From the NCBI RefSeq assembly GCF_016859285.1, contig NC_053417.1, forward strand, positions 19,404,706-19,468,705: a stretch of DNA of 64,000 nucleotides, given 5' to 3'. This document shows positions 12,353 to 23,580 of this stretch, one piece after another (positions within the stretch are counted from its first letter, which is position 1; each line of letters opens with the position of its first letter). A program made the translations under genes and the position numbers. Origin of the DNA: Xiphias gladius (lineage: Eukaryota; Chordata; Actinopteri; Istiophoriformes; Xiphiidae). A model generated the notes under the pieces. It worked only from the letters and a program-made list of their open reading frames with translations, ran no database searches and was not told where the DNA came from.

Positions 12353-15300
12353 TCTCATATACACACAAATCAGCGATGAGTCACCATCATCGCACCATCA
12401 CTCAGCCACACAAAGAAAACCTGCTCCGCGCGCCGCACACACACACACACACAAACACACACCTCCACAGTGCTGCAGTGTGCGCACAGATCCAGTGCCT
12501 GAGTGTAAGAGAAGACAAAAACATACAGTGGCAGTGGCTCTGTAGCACTTTACACCAACGAAGGATCCACAGGAAATCGAAAAAGTAGACTTCACGATTA
12601 GTTTTAAAACAAAGGAACCCTAATCGGATTTTTAATGGTAAATGATGAATAGACTGCACTTACATAGCGCTGTTCTAGTCTTATCGACTAAACCCTTTAA
12701 ACCCCTCCTCTTTACTTCCACACTCTTCCTACTTAAAGCTGACGGTTATTCCCAAGTGTACAATAAATCTGCCTGTAACTGACTAGATCACGCAGTTTGC
12801 ATGGGGCAAGCCGAGGCATCCGTGTGTACGACACCTCGGCTACTATCAGTGCGCTGGTGACACAATCCGTGCACGGAGTCCGGGAGAAGCGTCGTAGTGA
12901 TCGGCATTATGTAACATTGCTCTGTTGCTACCGGAGTGTGACTACCTACCAGCCACCAGATGCCAGGATGAGCAAATGCGCTCCGAATGTTTGTAATGCA
13001 AAGTGCACGTGAAAAAAAAAAAAAAAGTGTGCAAGCGCCACTGCTTGCTTATACTGCCACCCAGTGGGCGTTTAAGAAAGTGCAAGGAGATATTGTAACG
13101 CTTGTAGAGTACATTATGTAAATATACTGTATCTGCATGTTATGAATATGTTGAAATATACAGGAGGTTGAGACGACAAACTGACTGTTTACATTATGCG
13201 AGATGCCCCCGAGTGTGCTCTTATTCTTCCGCTCACATTCAGGATGTATGCAATGCTCTACATTGCAACGCTGACAATAAACTCCTTGCAAATCACAGAC
13301 AATATGGCCAAAAGTATGCGGAGACCCATACATTACACCCATGTCTCATTGCTGAACATCTCATTTCAAAACCATTTTCCATTTGCTCGCACTCAGCCAC
13401 AAATAGGCTAAATCATGTGTATCATTGCTGTATCGTACTGTTATACTGTTTCTCAAAAGTGGCATTTGGACTCACCCAGGGAAACAATAACCTGATAATT
13501 TGATGCCAAACTACTTATATAACAGCGGCAAAAACAAGGACTTTACAGTCTTTCTGACATTTTTTTTTTTTGATGAAGGTGGACTTTGAAACTTTCAAGT
13601 CATAGAAAATTACTTTCAGTTTGCCTAGCGGTACCTTCTCCATGTTTCAATCTCCCGTTGAAACACATCCCAAAGGTGTTCTGTTGGGTTCAGGTCTGGT
13701 GACTCGGGAGGCCAATGAAGTTACCTGAACTCATTGTAATGTTCATGAAACCAGTTTGAGACTTTTGCTTTGTGTCATGGTGCATTATCCTGCTGGAAGC
13801 AGCCATCAGAAGATGGTAAACTGTGGCCATAGAGGGATGCACATGGTCAGCAACAATACTCAGCTAGACTGTGGCATTCAAACAATGATTGATTGGTATT
13901 AAGGGACCTGATGTGTGCCAAAAAACAAAACAAAAAAAAACCCTCCCCACACCATTACACCATCACGACTAACCTGGACTGTTGACACAAGGCAGGTTGT
14001 GTCCATGGATTCAGGCTGTTGACACCAAATTCTGACCCTACCATCTGTGTGCCTCAGCAGAAATTGAGATCCATCAGACCAGGCTAAGTTTTTCAACCGT
14101 CCAGTTTTGGTGAGCCCGTGCACACTGCAGCCTCAGATTTCTGTTCTTGGCTGACAGGAGTGGAACCTGATCCTGTTTTCCGCTGTTGTAGCCTCAAGGT
14201 TCGACAAGTTGTGCATCCGGAGAAGCTTTTCTTCTCCCCACAGTTGTAAAGGGTGATTGTCCGAGTTACTGTAACCTTTCTGTCAGCCCAAACCAGGCCA
14301 TTCTCCTCTGACCTCTCTCATCAACAAGGTGTTTCCATCCACAGAACTGCTGCTCACTGGATGCTTTTTTGTTTTTGAAACCATTCTGAGAAAACTCTAG
14401 AGACTTTTGTTGTGTGAAAATCCCAGGAAATCAGCAGTTTCACACCAGCCTGCAGAATTGCACCGCTGCCACATGACTGGCTGATTGGATAATTGCATGA
14501 ATAAGCAGATATTCAGGTTTTCCTAAAAAAAGTGCTTGGTGAGTGTACGTGCATTCAATGCGGGAATGCTGAACAGTTTATTCTTTCTGGGCTCAGGTTG
14601 CTGCCATTCTCTCGACTCCTGTACCCTGTCTCCCACAAATTTTGTTACTAAATGATGAATCAACCCTAAACCTATCTTTACATGATAGATGAAAAGTTTT
14701 GCCTTCAAGATTGACAGCTGGAAAAAAAAATATGGTTATGGGACGGACCACCCACCCCCTTGTTAAAATTGAATTTACTACATTAAAAACCTTGTGATAG
14801 TCTGAATTGATCCTATATAGTCCTAAAATCCTGTAGCCTCACACGTCACGCAACGCCAGGTAGAAACATAGTCTTGAAAACAAACAAAAAAAGCACGTTT
14901 TACAGCTTCAAAATGGCTTATTTACAGTATCACAGTAGTTTTATATATTTACCTAATCTTATAAACTAGGAAACCATGACAGCTTAGTCGTCTGTAATAC
15001 TGTGTGGGTGTTTGCACTAATTGTGTGTGCATCTAAAGGTGAACAGGGCCTGTAAAAATCTTTCTTTGGGGCCCGTCATTACTAGCTGTACAAGAGCATT
15101 ACGCTGGCTTTATGCTCCGTCCGAACTGCACTTCGGAGGTTGGATGACTTCGGAAACCCCCTCCCTCTACACCTGTACTATGTCAGATAAGGGGTGTCTG
15201 TGTCTGACCATTTCTGTACCTTCCTGAAACCAACGATGCGAAATTTACTCCCACTTCATGCTGCAATTGGCCAGCTGGGTGGAAGTGAGAGAGGAGCCAA

Positions 15301-16558
15301 GGACTGAAATCCTCTCTCTAGCTCTCGTTTTAACTTGTTACTCAACTATGTGTGTCCATTCTTCATGGGAACAACTAAGTGTAACAGCATGAACGTCTTC
15401 CTGGAGAGACTGTCTGAAAATATGTGCCGTTGTTCCCGTTTTTAAACGATATCGCGACTCCCCACCACTCTATGGCGGCAAGCTTTTCGCTCTGCCTTCC
15501 AGTGGGGCCATTTCGAATCAGGCATATTCGACGAGGCCCCACGAACCAGTTGCGACTGGTTGCGCGGACACAGTGAGCAGAAAGAATGGCGGAGGAGATC
15601 ACATCGACAGCCAAAGGGGTTGACTGGGGTTGAGTTCAGGGCTTGGTGCAGGCCAATCGAGTTGGTCTAGGCCAAACACAGAAAACAGTTTCTTTACTTT
15701 GTGCATAGGGGCAAGCTGGAAAAGGAGAGGGTCTTCCCAAAATGTTGGCGAAAAGTGAAAGCACACTGTTGTCTAAAATATCACTGTATGCGGAAGATTT
15801 CCCTTAAGTGGAACTACGGAGCGTAGTCCAAAAAGTACTTTTGGACATATAGTGTACATTCTGTCAGGGTCTCAAAGCACCTCATCTCCATGTAAATGTT
15901 GGAATGAGATGGAGGGTGTGTGAGACATAAACTTACTGCTGTTTTGTTTTGGGGGTGAACTTCCGTCAGCGCTTTCCCTCCGCTCGTGCCGCCCCCTCTC
16001 CTTCTCTCGTTCCCTCTCCCTGACTGCGATGCGATGAAGTTTAGGCTGGAAGTGATGTGTCTGGTCGACGTAAGCCCGGGCGTTGACGTGGTGGTACTTC
16101 TGGTTGCCAAAACCAGGTTTGTAGAGTGAATGGTCATCCCTTGGAAAACTGCATCACCGACAGAGGGGGAAATCTTTCAGAGCAGCCACGGTCAGCCTCA
16201 CCGCTATCATCAATACTTTGCAGAACACACTGGGAGGAAAACAAACTGCAAAGTGCCCCCTGTTTTCAACCCGTCGGTCTTACTGAGGTCTGCAGAATCG
16301 CCCTCCAAACTTTGGCTTGCAAGACTCGGACAACCATACCCTCGGTCTGGAAGGGCTCCGCACTCCTTTAGTCGGCCTCTTCTCGTCCTGAATCGACAGG
16401 GGTAAAACAATTCCTAACACCGTGGTACTTTACGAAGAGAGCAGAACAATCGTACAGTCTAACAGGGTCATTTTGAGACCTGACAGCTGAGAACAGAAAG
16501 TACCTGAGTGGGGCTGACAGAACTGTCACCGGGCCTCTTGTCAGCAGACTTACCGCAT
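7775..16558 (-). CDS. pphln1: Periphilin-1-like protein (HUSH complex subunit)
   Basis: Exons in transcript order are 16581-16554 (ATG at 16558), 16139-15937, 11925-11867, 8958-8809 and 7957-7775 (stop). Phases agree throughout and give about 199 aa. The C-terminal region, with EIDEV|YYQECEMFG, KMLIEKDPCLE, LRQNLRDIG and FIEEYDS, matches the helical C-terminal domain of periphilin. In human that domain joins TASOR in the HUSH complex, which silences retroelements and drives H3K9me3. The middle is rich in Arg/Glu/Ser, like the periphilin low-complexity region. The N-terminal RDDHS motif also fits the family. The protein is much shorter than human isoforms (about 370-460 aa), so upstream or alternative exons may be missed and the start is uncertain. 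The exon ending at 8809 uses a weak donor, GTGGAG. The gene lies tail to tail with prickle, as in human 12q12. Confidence 0.77.
7958..8808. repeat. pphln1 last intron with (CA)n(CT)n repeat
   Basis: No coding sequence is seen here. A compound (CA)12(CT)6 microsatellite sits at about 8334-8370. Confidence 0.7.
8959..11350. other. pphln1 intron, no recognisable gene
   Basis: Poly(A) tracts lie near 9749-9766 and 10415-10430. The short open frames here show no family resemblance and no splice support. Nothing else is recognised. Confidence 0.5.
11351..11590. mobile_element. Foldback MITE, family beginning GGGCTGCAACTAACGATTA
   Basis: The left end TGGGCTGCAACTAACGATTA and the right end (complement ATTAGAGCTGCAACGATTAG) form terminal inverted repeats of about 20 bp. 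The interior is AT-rich and non-coding. This is a very common teleost element type. Eroded relatives occur near 16,655, 31,440, 35,330, 39,255 and 42,114. Confidence 0.7.
12318..12352. repeat. (CT)n(AC)n compound microsatellite
   Basis: CT units at 12318-12330 run directly into AC units to 12352. A second, interrupted CA tract follows around 12438-12463. Confidence 0.9.
13304..13415. mobile_element. Tc1-like transposon end fragment
   Basis: The text ATGGCCAAAAGTATGCGGAG... followed by a CATTTCAAAACCAT block is a familiar end sequence of fish Tc1-like elements. The matching opposite end (TACTTTTGGACATATAGTGTA) is at 15,830-15,857, so this may be one element split by later insertions. Confidence 0.5.
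13650..14546 (-). mobile_element. Tc1-like transposon relic
   Basis: The minus strand carries a broken transposase. An open stretch at 14,123-13,899 reads LAWSDGSQFLLRHTDGRVRI and then a VMVWGG block, the DDE region typical of Tc1 transposases. The relic ends near GGTGAGTGTACGTGC. Stops and frame breaks elsewhere make it inactive. It lies inside a pphln1 intron. Confidence 0.65.
15611..15857 (-). mobile_element. Tc1-like transposon fragment, other end
   Basis: The segment contains GGGGTTGAGTTCAGGGCTTG, GTGCATAGGGGCAAGCTGG and AGCACACTGTTGTCTAAAAT blocks seen in fish Tc1 elements. It ends with CTTTTGGACATATAGTGTA. An internal deletion joins the middle to the terminus. It is probably the partner of the fragment at 13,304. 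Confidence 0.5.
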
Positions 16559-16654
16559 TCCCTGCGCCGCAACGTGGAGCCCTGGAGAGAGAAAGCACCA
16601 TGTTAATCAGAGTTAATGTGGTGTTACAGCACAGGTGGTGTGTGATATTATTAG

Positions 16655-16800
16655 AGCAGAAAGAATGAGTTGATTAAACGAGAAAAATAATCGGAGGCTA
16701 TTTCGATGTGTGATTAATCGTTTTGGTCATTTTTAAAGCACAAATGCCAAACATTTACTAGTTCCGGCTTTTCAAGCCTTGAACCTAGTGTTAGACCAAA
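16655..16800. repeat. Eroded foldback MITE relative
   Basis: GATTAATCGTTTTGGTCATTTTTAAAGCACAAATGCC resembles the interior of the element at 11,351-11,590. The ends are lost and the borders are approximate. Confidence 0.4.
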
Positions 16801-17279
16801 GATTGGAAACCCAGGAAATGTAGTTTACACCCGGTTGTTGTAGTCTCTGAGTACCAGGAGAGTAGTGTACTCCTACACCGCGCACTTCCTAAACAACAGA
16901 GAGTGATACATATTTCTAAAAATAGCTAACCACACACTTTTCTCGATGCGGTCCCCTGTGTGTGAGATTGTAGTGTAATAAAATGTATCATTATAACTCT
17001 GTCTCTTGAAAACAAACGTGTGTTTGGTGCTCAATAATATACAGCGCCAAGCAGCCATTACTTTAATTCTACAATGTATGTGATACCCATTAGTGCACTC
17101 ATATGCTTAAAACGGCACTTTTTGATCTCCTGTGGATTTGCTTTGAAACACTGTTATATTTGTATAATATTCATGAGATCAGTACAGTTTTGGTTGGTGT
17201 CCTGTTTTTTTGTTTTTTGTTTTTTTTGGATGATTCAGCTCAATTTCGATGGGGTTAAAAATAAAAGTAGGTCCACTTG

Positions 17280-17900
17280 GGGGAAGCGGGCCGGTTCCCC
17301 CATCGTCAGTCAGCGCGCCCTTTGTGACAGCTGTCACTTTCCGGCCTTCAGTCCCAGATCACGGTTTTTACCTTGCTCGCGCGTGATCCATGACTTCCTG
17401 TCCGCAGCCTCGTTTGCTGTGTGTGACTGGCAACGGACCAGGAAGAGCGCGTGGCCTCCGGAGCGAATCTCCTCGGTACACCTGGAAAGGGAAACTCGGC
17501 GTTTCCGCTCTCCGAAGCCGTTCGTTGCCTCGCAGCCGCAGCGAGCGTACCTCCGGGAGTTGATGCGCGGGGCGACAGCGTTAACATGTCTTTACTTCCC
17601 CCTTTTCCGCAGCCGCCCGGTCACGTTGCGACTGCGGACACGGAGACATAAAGGTTGATCGAAAACGGTAGAAGGAGTCGAGCTTCTCGCTCCTGAAGAC
17701 GCGCAGGCGCAGTCCGCCGTATCTGCCGTCGCACCTGTTTACGCCTGTTTTACTGTGAGGAGCCCGAAAAGACCAAAAAAACAAGCTTAAAAGTAAAAAA
17801 AAAAAGGAGCTGTTTTAGGGGGATGTCAACTTGTGAAACATGCTGTCTCTCTCCGACATCCTCAGGGACCTGTCAGACACCGGTTTGTAAACTTCCGGCT
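17280..17900. promoter_or_regulatory. CpG-rich candidate bidirectional promoter (pphln1 / PTP gene)
   Basis: CpG dinucleotides are much denser here than in the flanks. The region lies between the divergent pphln1 (-) and phosphatase (+) genes. The first coding exon of the phosphatase starts at 17,840. A possible minus-strand donor (CGGAG|GTACGC, near 17,543-17,549) could mark a pphln1 leader exon. No TATA box is apparent. The long open frame through here is a by-product of GC richness. Confidence 0.55.
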
Positions 17901-20900
17901 CTGCGTTGTAATAAAGTTCCATGTTTTTAAAAGACTTGCCCACAGTGCCCTTTTTTTGTACAAATGCAAATCAAATATGAATATTTATTTGAACTTTGTC
18001 TCTTGTGCCAAGTTACAAATACAATCTGCCACAGGAAAAAGTTCCTTTCCTAAACCACAACTCATGTTTTTTGTTTTGTTTTTTAATAGTCATTTATCCA
18101 GGAAAAACTCATCAGAAACTTTAAAAACAAAACAAAACATTTTACCCAAAAGTATAGCCCTTAAATTATCATATAAGCCCCCCCCAAAAAAAAAACACGA
18201 AATTGAGTTTAGTGCTCCTGTCTCTGTCCACTGTCTCCACCCATCACACCTCTTCCTGCCCGGAGAGAGAGAGAGAAAGAGAAAGAGCGAGAGAGAGAGA
18301 GAGCGAGATTAAAACCAGACAACTTTAAGATGACTCGGAGCAGCGCAGTCATCTCCTCCTCTCCTACTCTTTCTCTCCAGTCTGATGCAGACTTCAACCA
18401 TTCATCGGAGGCAGGTTTGTAAAGGTAATCCTGAGACAGAAGTCTGATCCCGAGGCTGTTGGGACCGTCTGTTTTTCCCTCTGCTACTTTGTGTTTGGGG
18501 TTGAGAAAACTTGTCGGAGCAGGTTTTCTTTCTTGTCCGGTCAGTGCCATTAATTGTCCTGTGTGAGTGTTGTGCTGTGCTTGTGGTGCATGCCTTTCTA
18601 TTATAATGAGCTATGGTTAGAGTGGAATGTATATTTTTCTTAGACTGTTACAGTAAAACTGCTGAATTCAACTGCCTCGATGCAAAAAACCAATGTAAAC
18701 AAATCTGTGCAAGGTGTATTACAGCTGTTCTCATCCGCGCAACTGTGTGTTTCAAGAATTTTTCTATAGAGGTAAAATTCCCTTTTAATTACCTGGGGGA
18801 GAGGAAAACAAGACGTACACAGAAATGTTCCTAGATTCTCAGTTTGCCTTTGCTTTATCACCTTGCCACATATTTTCATTTCATTTCGCTTATAAGAGTT
18901 TCTAAACGTTTCTTTATGAAACAGGACTTGGTATCTTTTTCACTGCATCAACACTGAAATCACCCCGGCATCATTCTGCACCCTGAGTCCCTGCTGAATT
19001 TCTATCTAAAGTAGGAGGTCCGAGGTCGGCAGGAACAGACATGAGGTAAGGATCACAAAATTGCTTGTAGCATCCAAAATATGCTTAATGGATAACGCTG
19101 GATATATTCTATAATTTTATTATTGTTAACTAATCCAATGAAAGGACCAAAACTAACAACGTGTTTGTCCGTCTCTCAATATTTTCCAATTTCAACAGCT
19201 TATCTGTGGCACTCAGCTCTAAGCTCATTACTGAATACTAATACTAATACTGGATACTTTCCTAAAACAGCTGGGCACTGTGGAGTTTAGAAAATGTTTC
19301 CCATGTCCAGTGTAATAAATGAAAATGTCAGTGAGTTTTTTGTGTTTTAAATCGTTTTTGGACAGCAACAGAGCTCTTTGGCACAGAAGAACAAGCCAAA
19401 TCAAGCTCCGCGGGCTACACAGTGAATACTTATTACAACCCATTCATTGTTGGTCTTGGTCTTTTTCGTTTGCTTGTTTGTAGAAAAATATGGACAATCA
19501 CCAGACCTGTAAATATTGAGTGCACCCGTGATCTTGAAATTATTTAATGTAATACAAATATGTTTTTAACAGGGTGCAAACTTCCTCAAGAGCACAGATT
19601 CTACGGGAGCTTCATTTTCGATGCCAGGCACTTGCTGCCAATGACAACAGAGGCTTTAAACAGGAGTTTGAGGTAACTAGTATGTTTAGAAATTGAACTT
19701 GGATTAGATTTATGATTTGTGAAGCTAGAAATGTCTGTCATGAGTGCTAATGTCTTTTGCTTCTGTGAAGGAGCTGAATGAAGTTGGCAAAGACCTCCCC
19801 ACCAGAGCAGGGGACTCAGGGGCCAACAGAGAAAAGAACAGATACCCCTACATTTTACCATGTAAGTGAAAAAAAGTATGATACTAGAACAGATTACACC
19901 ATCTATTCCATGTGCAGCAATGTGCGAGACTTTTATTTGTCTGCTTTCCATTTTCTGACCAATGTAGATGACCACTGTCGCGTGAGGCTTTCCATTCAAA
20001 ACTCCCATCCACACACTGACTACATCAATGCAAATTTTGTGCCTGTGAGAACTCATTCACTTCCTCCCCTGAATTTATTTTCATGACTCATGACTTGCTG
20101 CTTTACTACCTGTCCATCTGTCTCTGTATCTGTCTGCATCTGGTAGTGACCGTGTGTCTGTGTTCAGGGTGGAGGATCGGAGAGAGACTTCATCTGCACC
20201 CAGGGTCCTATGCACAGCACCATGGCTGACTTCTGGAGGATGGTGTGGGAGCAAAACGTCAGGATAATCGTCATGGTGACAGCTCTGAGACACAAGGACA
20301 TAGTAAGAAAGACATACTCAGTCTGTGTGTACGTGTGCTGATCCGTGTGCCTATGCATGTTAATTAACCTCTAAGCCTTCTGATGAAATAATTCCTAATT
20401 TTAGTGGAATAGTTTGACATTTTTGGAAAAATGCTTATTCATTTCTTGCCAAGGGATCAATGTACGTTTAACATGAAGCTACAGCCAGGAAATGGTGAGC
20501 TTAGCTTAGCAGAAAGACTCAAAACACGGGGAAACCGCTTTAGTCGTTTCAGAAAATGCCCTAAACTGACATCTGTTTACGCTCAAGAGACAATGGCCTC
20601 AAGCGGCCGTTTTGATTTTGTCCCTTATTTCCATGTGTTCAGTTGCTCTGTGATAAGTATTGGCCCCTGGAACGAGGGACAGTTCATCACGGACTGATCC
20701 AGGTAACAACAGTGACCCGCAAACAAGGTCCAGATTATTTTATCACCACCATTAACCTCAGACAGGTGAGCGAAAGACCCGTTCATCATCCTTTAAACTG
20801 CTGCTGTTGACTTCTGTGTGCGCTGACCGTAAAAATAATCCATCAAAGAAGAAGCAGTCCTTGTGGTTGGATTAAAGGAAAGTGTTTGTGTTTCAGAGAG

Positions 20901-23054
20901 ACTGTCCAGCAGACAGGATGATCACACACTACTACTACCCTTCCTGGCCGGACCGGGGCATCCCTAAAGACTCATTCTCTCTCTGTGTCTTCACCAACCA
21001 TGTGCGGCAGCATTTGGAATCCATCCCTCGCCTGGGGCCGGCTGTGGTGCACTGCAGGTCTGACCTCTGACCTTAGGCCCTTCACCCACTCCTTCAGAGA
21101 ACCCATTACTCGCTTATAATCCTGTAGAGTTTTCAGAAGTTTATCAATCAGATGGTGCCTGAGACAGTGTTTAAAGTCAATCCTCTGTTTATGTGTTTCA
21201 GTGCAGGTGTTGGGCGGTCAGGGACGTTTGTGTCATTGTTGTGGCTGATGCAGCTGTGTGCTAGGGGCATCCAGCCTGATATCCGGGCTGCTGTGGAAGA
21301 TCTACGGCTACATCGAATGTGGATGGTCCAGAATCTGGTCAGTCCAGTCCTGACGCTAACCCTCAGTGGTGAAAGAAGTACTGAGATCTTTTACTTAAGT
21401 AAAAGTAGCAATAACAAAATTAAAAAAGTACTACATTTACACTAAAAGTCCTGTGTTTAAAATTTTACTTACAGGAAGTACAAGTACAAACGTATTAGCA
21501 GCAAAATATACTTTAAGTCTCAAAAGTAAAAGTACTTGTTATGCAGAATGGCATTACAAGTATATTTAGGTAAATGATTATATTTGACTGTTTTTAGTTT
21601 CCTTAGTTATTAAAGAATGTTCAGATCCTTTACAGGTGTAAAAGCCCATAATGTAAACATACTTCATTACAAGCGAGAAGTATTTGCCTTCATTTTGCTT
21701 AAGTAAGTATTATCAGCAAAATGTATCAAGAAGAAAATGACTCATTATGCAGGAAAACTGTCTCGTTAGTTATTATATAATTGTACTATTACATTATTAT
21801 TATTACTTATGAATTAACATGTGAGCAGCATTTCAATGTTGCAGCTGGTGGTGGAGCTCATTTAACTGTTACGTACTGTTTGGTTGATTTGCCATTTTGA
21901 GAAATACTCTTATTGGCTTTCTTGCAGAGAGTTACATGAGAAGATTAGTTAGCTTAGCTTAGCTTAAACCCTGGAAACGGGGAAACAGCTAGCCCGCAGC
22001 CGCTTAGTTCAGCTCGGCGTAAAGACTGGAAACTAGGAAGCGGATTCCAATCTTTATGCTAAGCATGCTAAGCTACGCTAAGCTGCTGGCTGTAGCTTCA
22101 TATTTAATGGACAGAAAAGAATGGTATCAACCTCCTCATCTAGCTCTTGGCAAAAAAATGCGGATAACCTCCCAAAATGTCAAACTATTTCTTTAACGAA
22201 TTGAATAACAATGCATGGAACTCATGCTGCTACTCCTCTTCGTTGGACTGTTTTATAATTGTAGTGGAGTTGATGGTAAACATACAGTATTTTCCTCTGA
22301 AATGTAGTAGAGTGTTAGTATTAAATAGCAATCATCATAACTGTATTTTCCAACACTGCTTGGTGTCATAACTCAGCTTATTTAAAACATCAGACGTATG
22401 TAATATTCTGTTATGAACCATATTCCAGTTTAGACTGTGGTAAAAATTATAAAGTAATGCATACTTGTAATTCACTCACTCACTCGTATTCCATTGCTTC
22501 CTATGACACTCATAAATCTATCATCTTTGTGCTCATAATCACTGTCTTCTCTCCTGGTTCATCCCAAACCCATAACAAAGCATCCTCATTACCTGCTGAT
22601 TCCTTTGTGTGTACACAGGAGCAGTACATATTTGTACATTGGTGTCTGCTGCAGTGGCTCAGTGGAGGAGCAGGAGGAAGCTCGGCATGGTGAGAGTACA
22701 GAAATAAGCTCCCAGTGAGCACCAACACACAACACATTCAATTTAAGCACGGGCAGCGTATAATTATTAGTCACTGTAACGTATGATGACATTTTAATTA
22801 GGTGTCTTCTCTTTTCCAGCAGCCCACAGATCCAGGGAGCCAGTTCGAATATTAACCACCACATTCAGGATCAACCTCACAGCTCCTCGGGATGGGGAGA
22901 CCGAACAGCGAGGAGGAGACATCGCCGTCACAGACAGAAACCTCCACCAGACCCACCACAGAGCACAATACAGCAGATTTTGCACCCTGGGAACCTACTG
23001 AGGAGGTTACTGCCCTCCTCATCCCTGTTTAATCCAAGCTCACACACCTCCTGA
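17840..23054 (+). CDS. Soluble R3-like single-domain protein tyrosine phosphatase
   Basis: Exons are 17840-17882, 19015-19045, 19573-19672, 19771-19861, 19968-20044, 20168-20302, 20643-20765, 20897-21057, 21202-21337, 22619-22689 and 22820-23054. Phases all match and give about 400 aa. The PTP domain (about residues 35-320) has the pTyr loop KNRY (Y83), TQGP, the WPD loop with D219, the signature [11 protein letters not shown] (C253, R259) and Q297 in MVQN, so it should be active. [18 protein letters not shown] and [11 protein letters not shown] resemble R3 receptor phosphatases (PTPRB/PTPRO/PTPRH type). No signal peptide, ectodomain or membrane segment is seen; the tail is basic (RRRHRRHR). 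The first two short exons are supported only by phase and ATG. If they are wrong, ATG 19,041 gives 377 aa. I cannot name the orthologue. Confidence 0.8.
18263..18306. repeat. (GA)n-rich tract
   Basis: An interrupted GAGAGA tract lies in the first intron of the phosphatase gene. Confidence 0.85.
20401..20545. mobile_element. Foldback MITE fragment, GTGGAATAGTTTGACATTTT family
   Basis: It begins GTGGAATAGTTTGACATTTT and contains GAAGCTACAGCCAGGAAATG and AGCTTAGCTTAGCAGAAAGA blocks. These match the inverted end of the copy at 21,881-22,196. It lies in a phosphatase intron. Confidence 0.6.
21362..21740. repeat. Teleost interspersed repeat (TACTTAAGTAAAAGTA type)
   Basis: GTGAAAGAAGTACTGAGATC, TTTTACTTAAGTAAAAGTAG and AAAAGTAAAAGTACTTGTTA are hallmarks of an abundant fish repeat. 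It may be a non-autonomous DNA transposon half, related to the copy at 50,077. Borders are approximate. Confidence 0.55.
21881..22196. mobile_element. Foldback MITE, complete copy
   Basis: The left end (TTTGCCATTTTGAGAAATAC) and the complement of the right end (AATAGTTTGACATTTTGGGA) are inverted relatives over about 70 bp. AGCTTAGCTTAGCTTA and its inverse lie nearer the centre. It is non-coding. Related copies lie at 20,401 and 40,110. Confidence 0.65.
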
Positions 23055-23580
23055 ACTCAAATACTGGAAAGCTGGTAATAGAAAGACACAAGCAAGACAC
23101 TGGGTTAAAAAAAAAAAAAAAATTGAAACAAAATTGAAAATGACATCACACACTACCCGAGACGCAAGGATAGAGACTGCAGAAATAATGCCGTGTGCGC
23201 TGTATGACAGGCCCTGCAGGCAGAAAACTGGCCTGACAACACACAGATAAATGCTGGTAAAGAAACCACAGAGGCAGCTGTTCAGACTGCTACCACGGGC
23301 GTAATATTAAGGAAATCACCTGCCATTCAGGTCAAACCTGTTCCTCTACTGTGAATTACTTACAGGATTCATGAGAACAATGTGAGGCTGCTACCTGTGA
23401 GCACTCATGCTGCATATAAGCATGAAAGTCAAGTCAATTATAACTCAAACTTTTATGTTAAACCCATGTCCACTGGGTGCAGCTACCAAAATGTTTGGGC
23501 AGTTCATAGTTTTTTTGGGGGTTTTTTTTTGTAAGTTTGTTTGCCCTCCATTACTGATAAAGTGACGGTGTGAGATGACT
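23055..23580 (+). other. Probable phosphatase 3' UTR
   Basis: This non-coding stretch follows the stop and has a poly(A) tract at about 23,107-23,121. No clear AATAAA occurs before the qrich1 side. Hexamers at about 23,862 and 24,036-24,041 would make the two transcripts overlap tail to tail. Confidence 0.35.

Noticed and set aside
15375-15614. 79-aa minus-strand frame considered as a pphln1 exon
   Set aside because: The exons on either side (15,937 and 11,925) already join in phase, and the frame lacks periphilin-like composition. It abuts a transposon fragment.
17074-17658. 194-aa open frame in the CpG-rich region
   Set aside because: Stops are rare in GC-rich DNA. The translation is Arg/Ser-rich without any recognisable family, and it overlaps a likely promoter.
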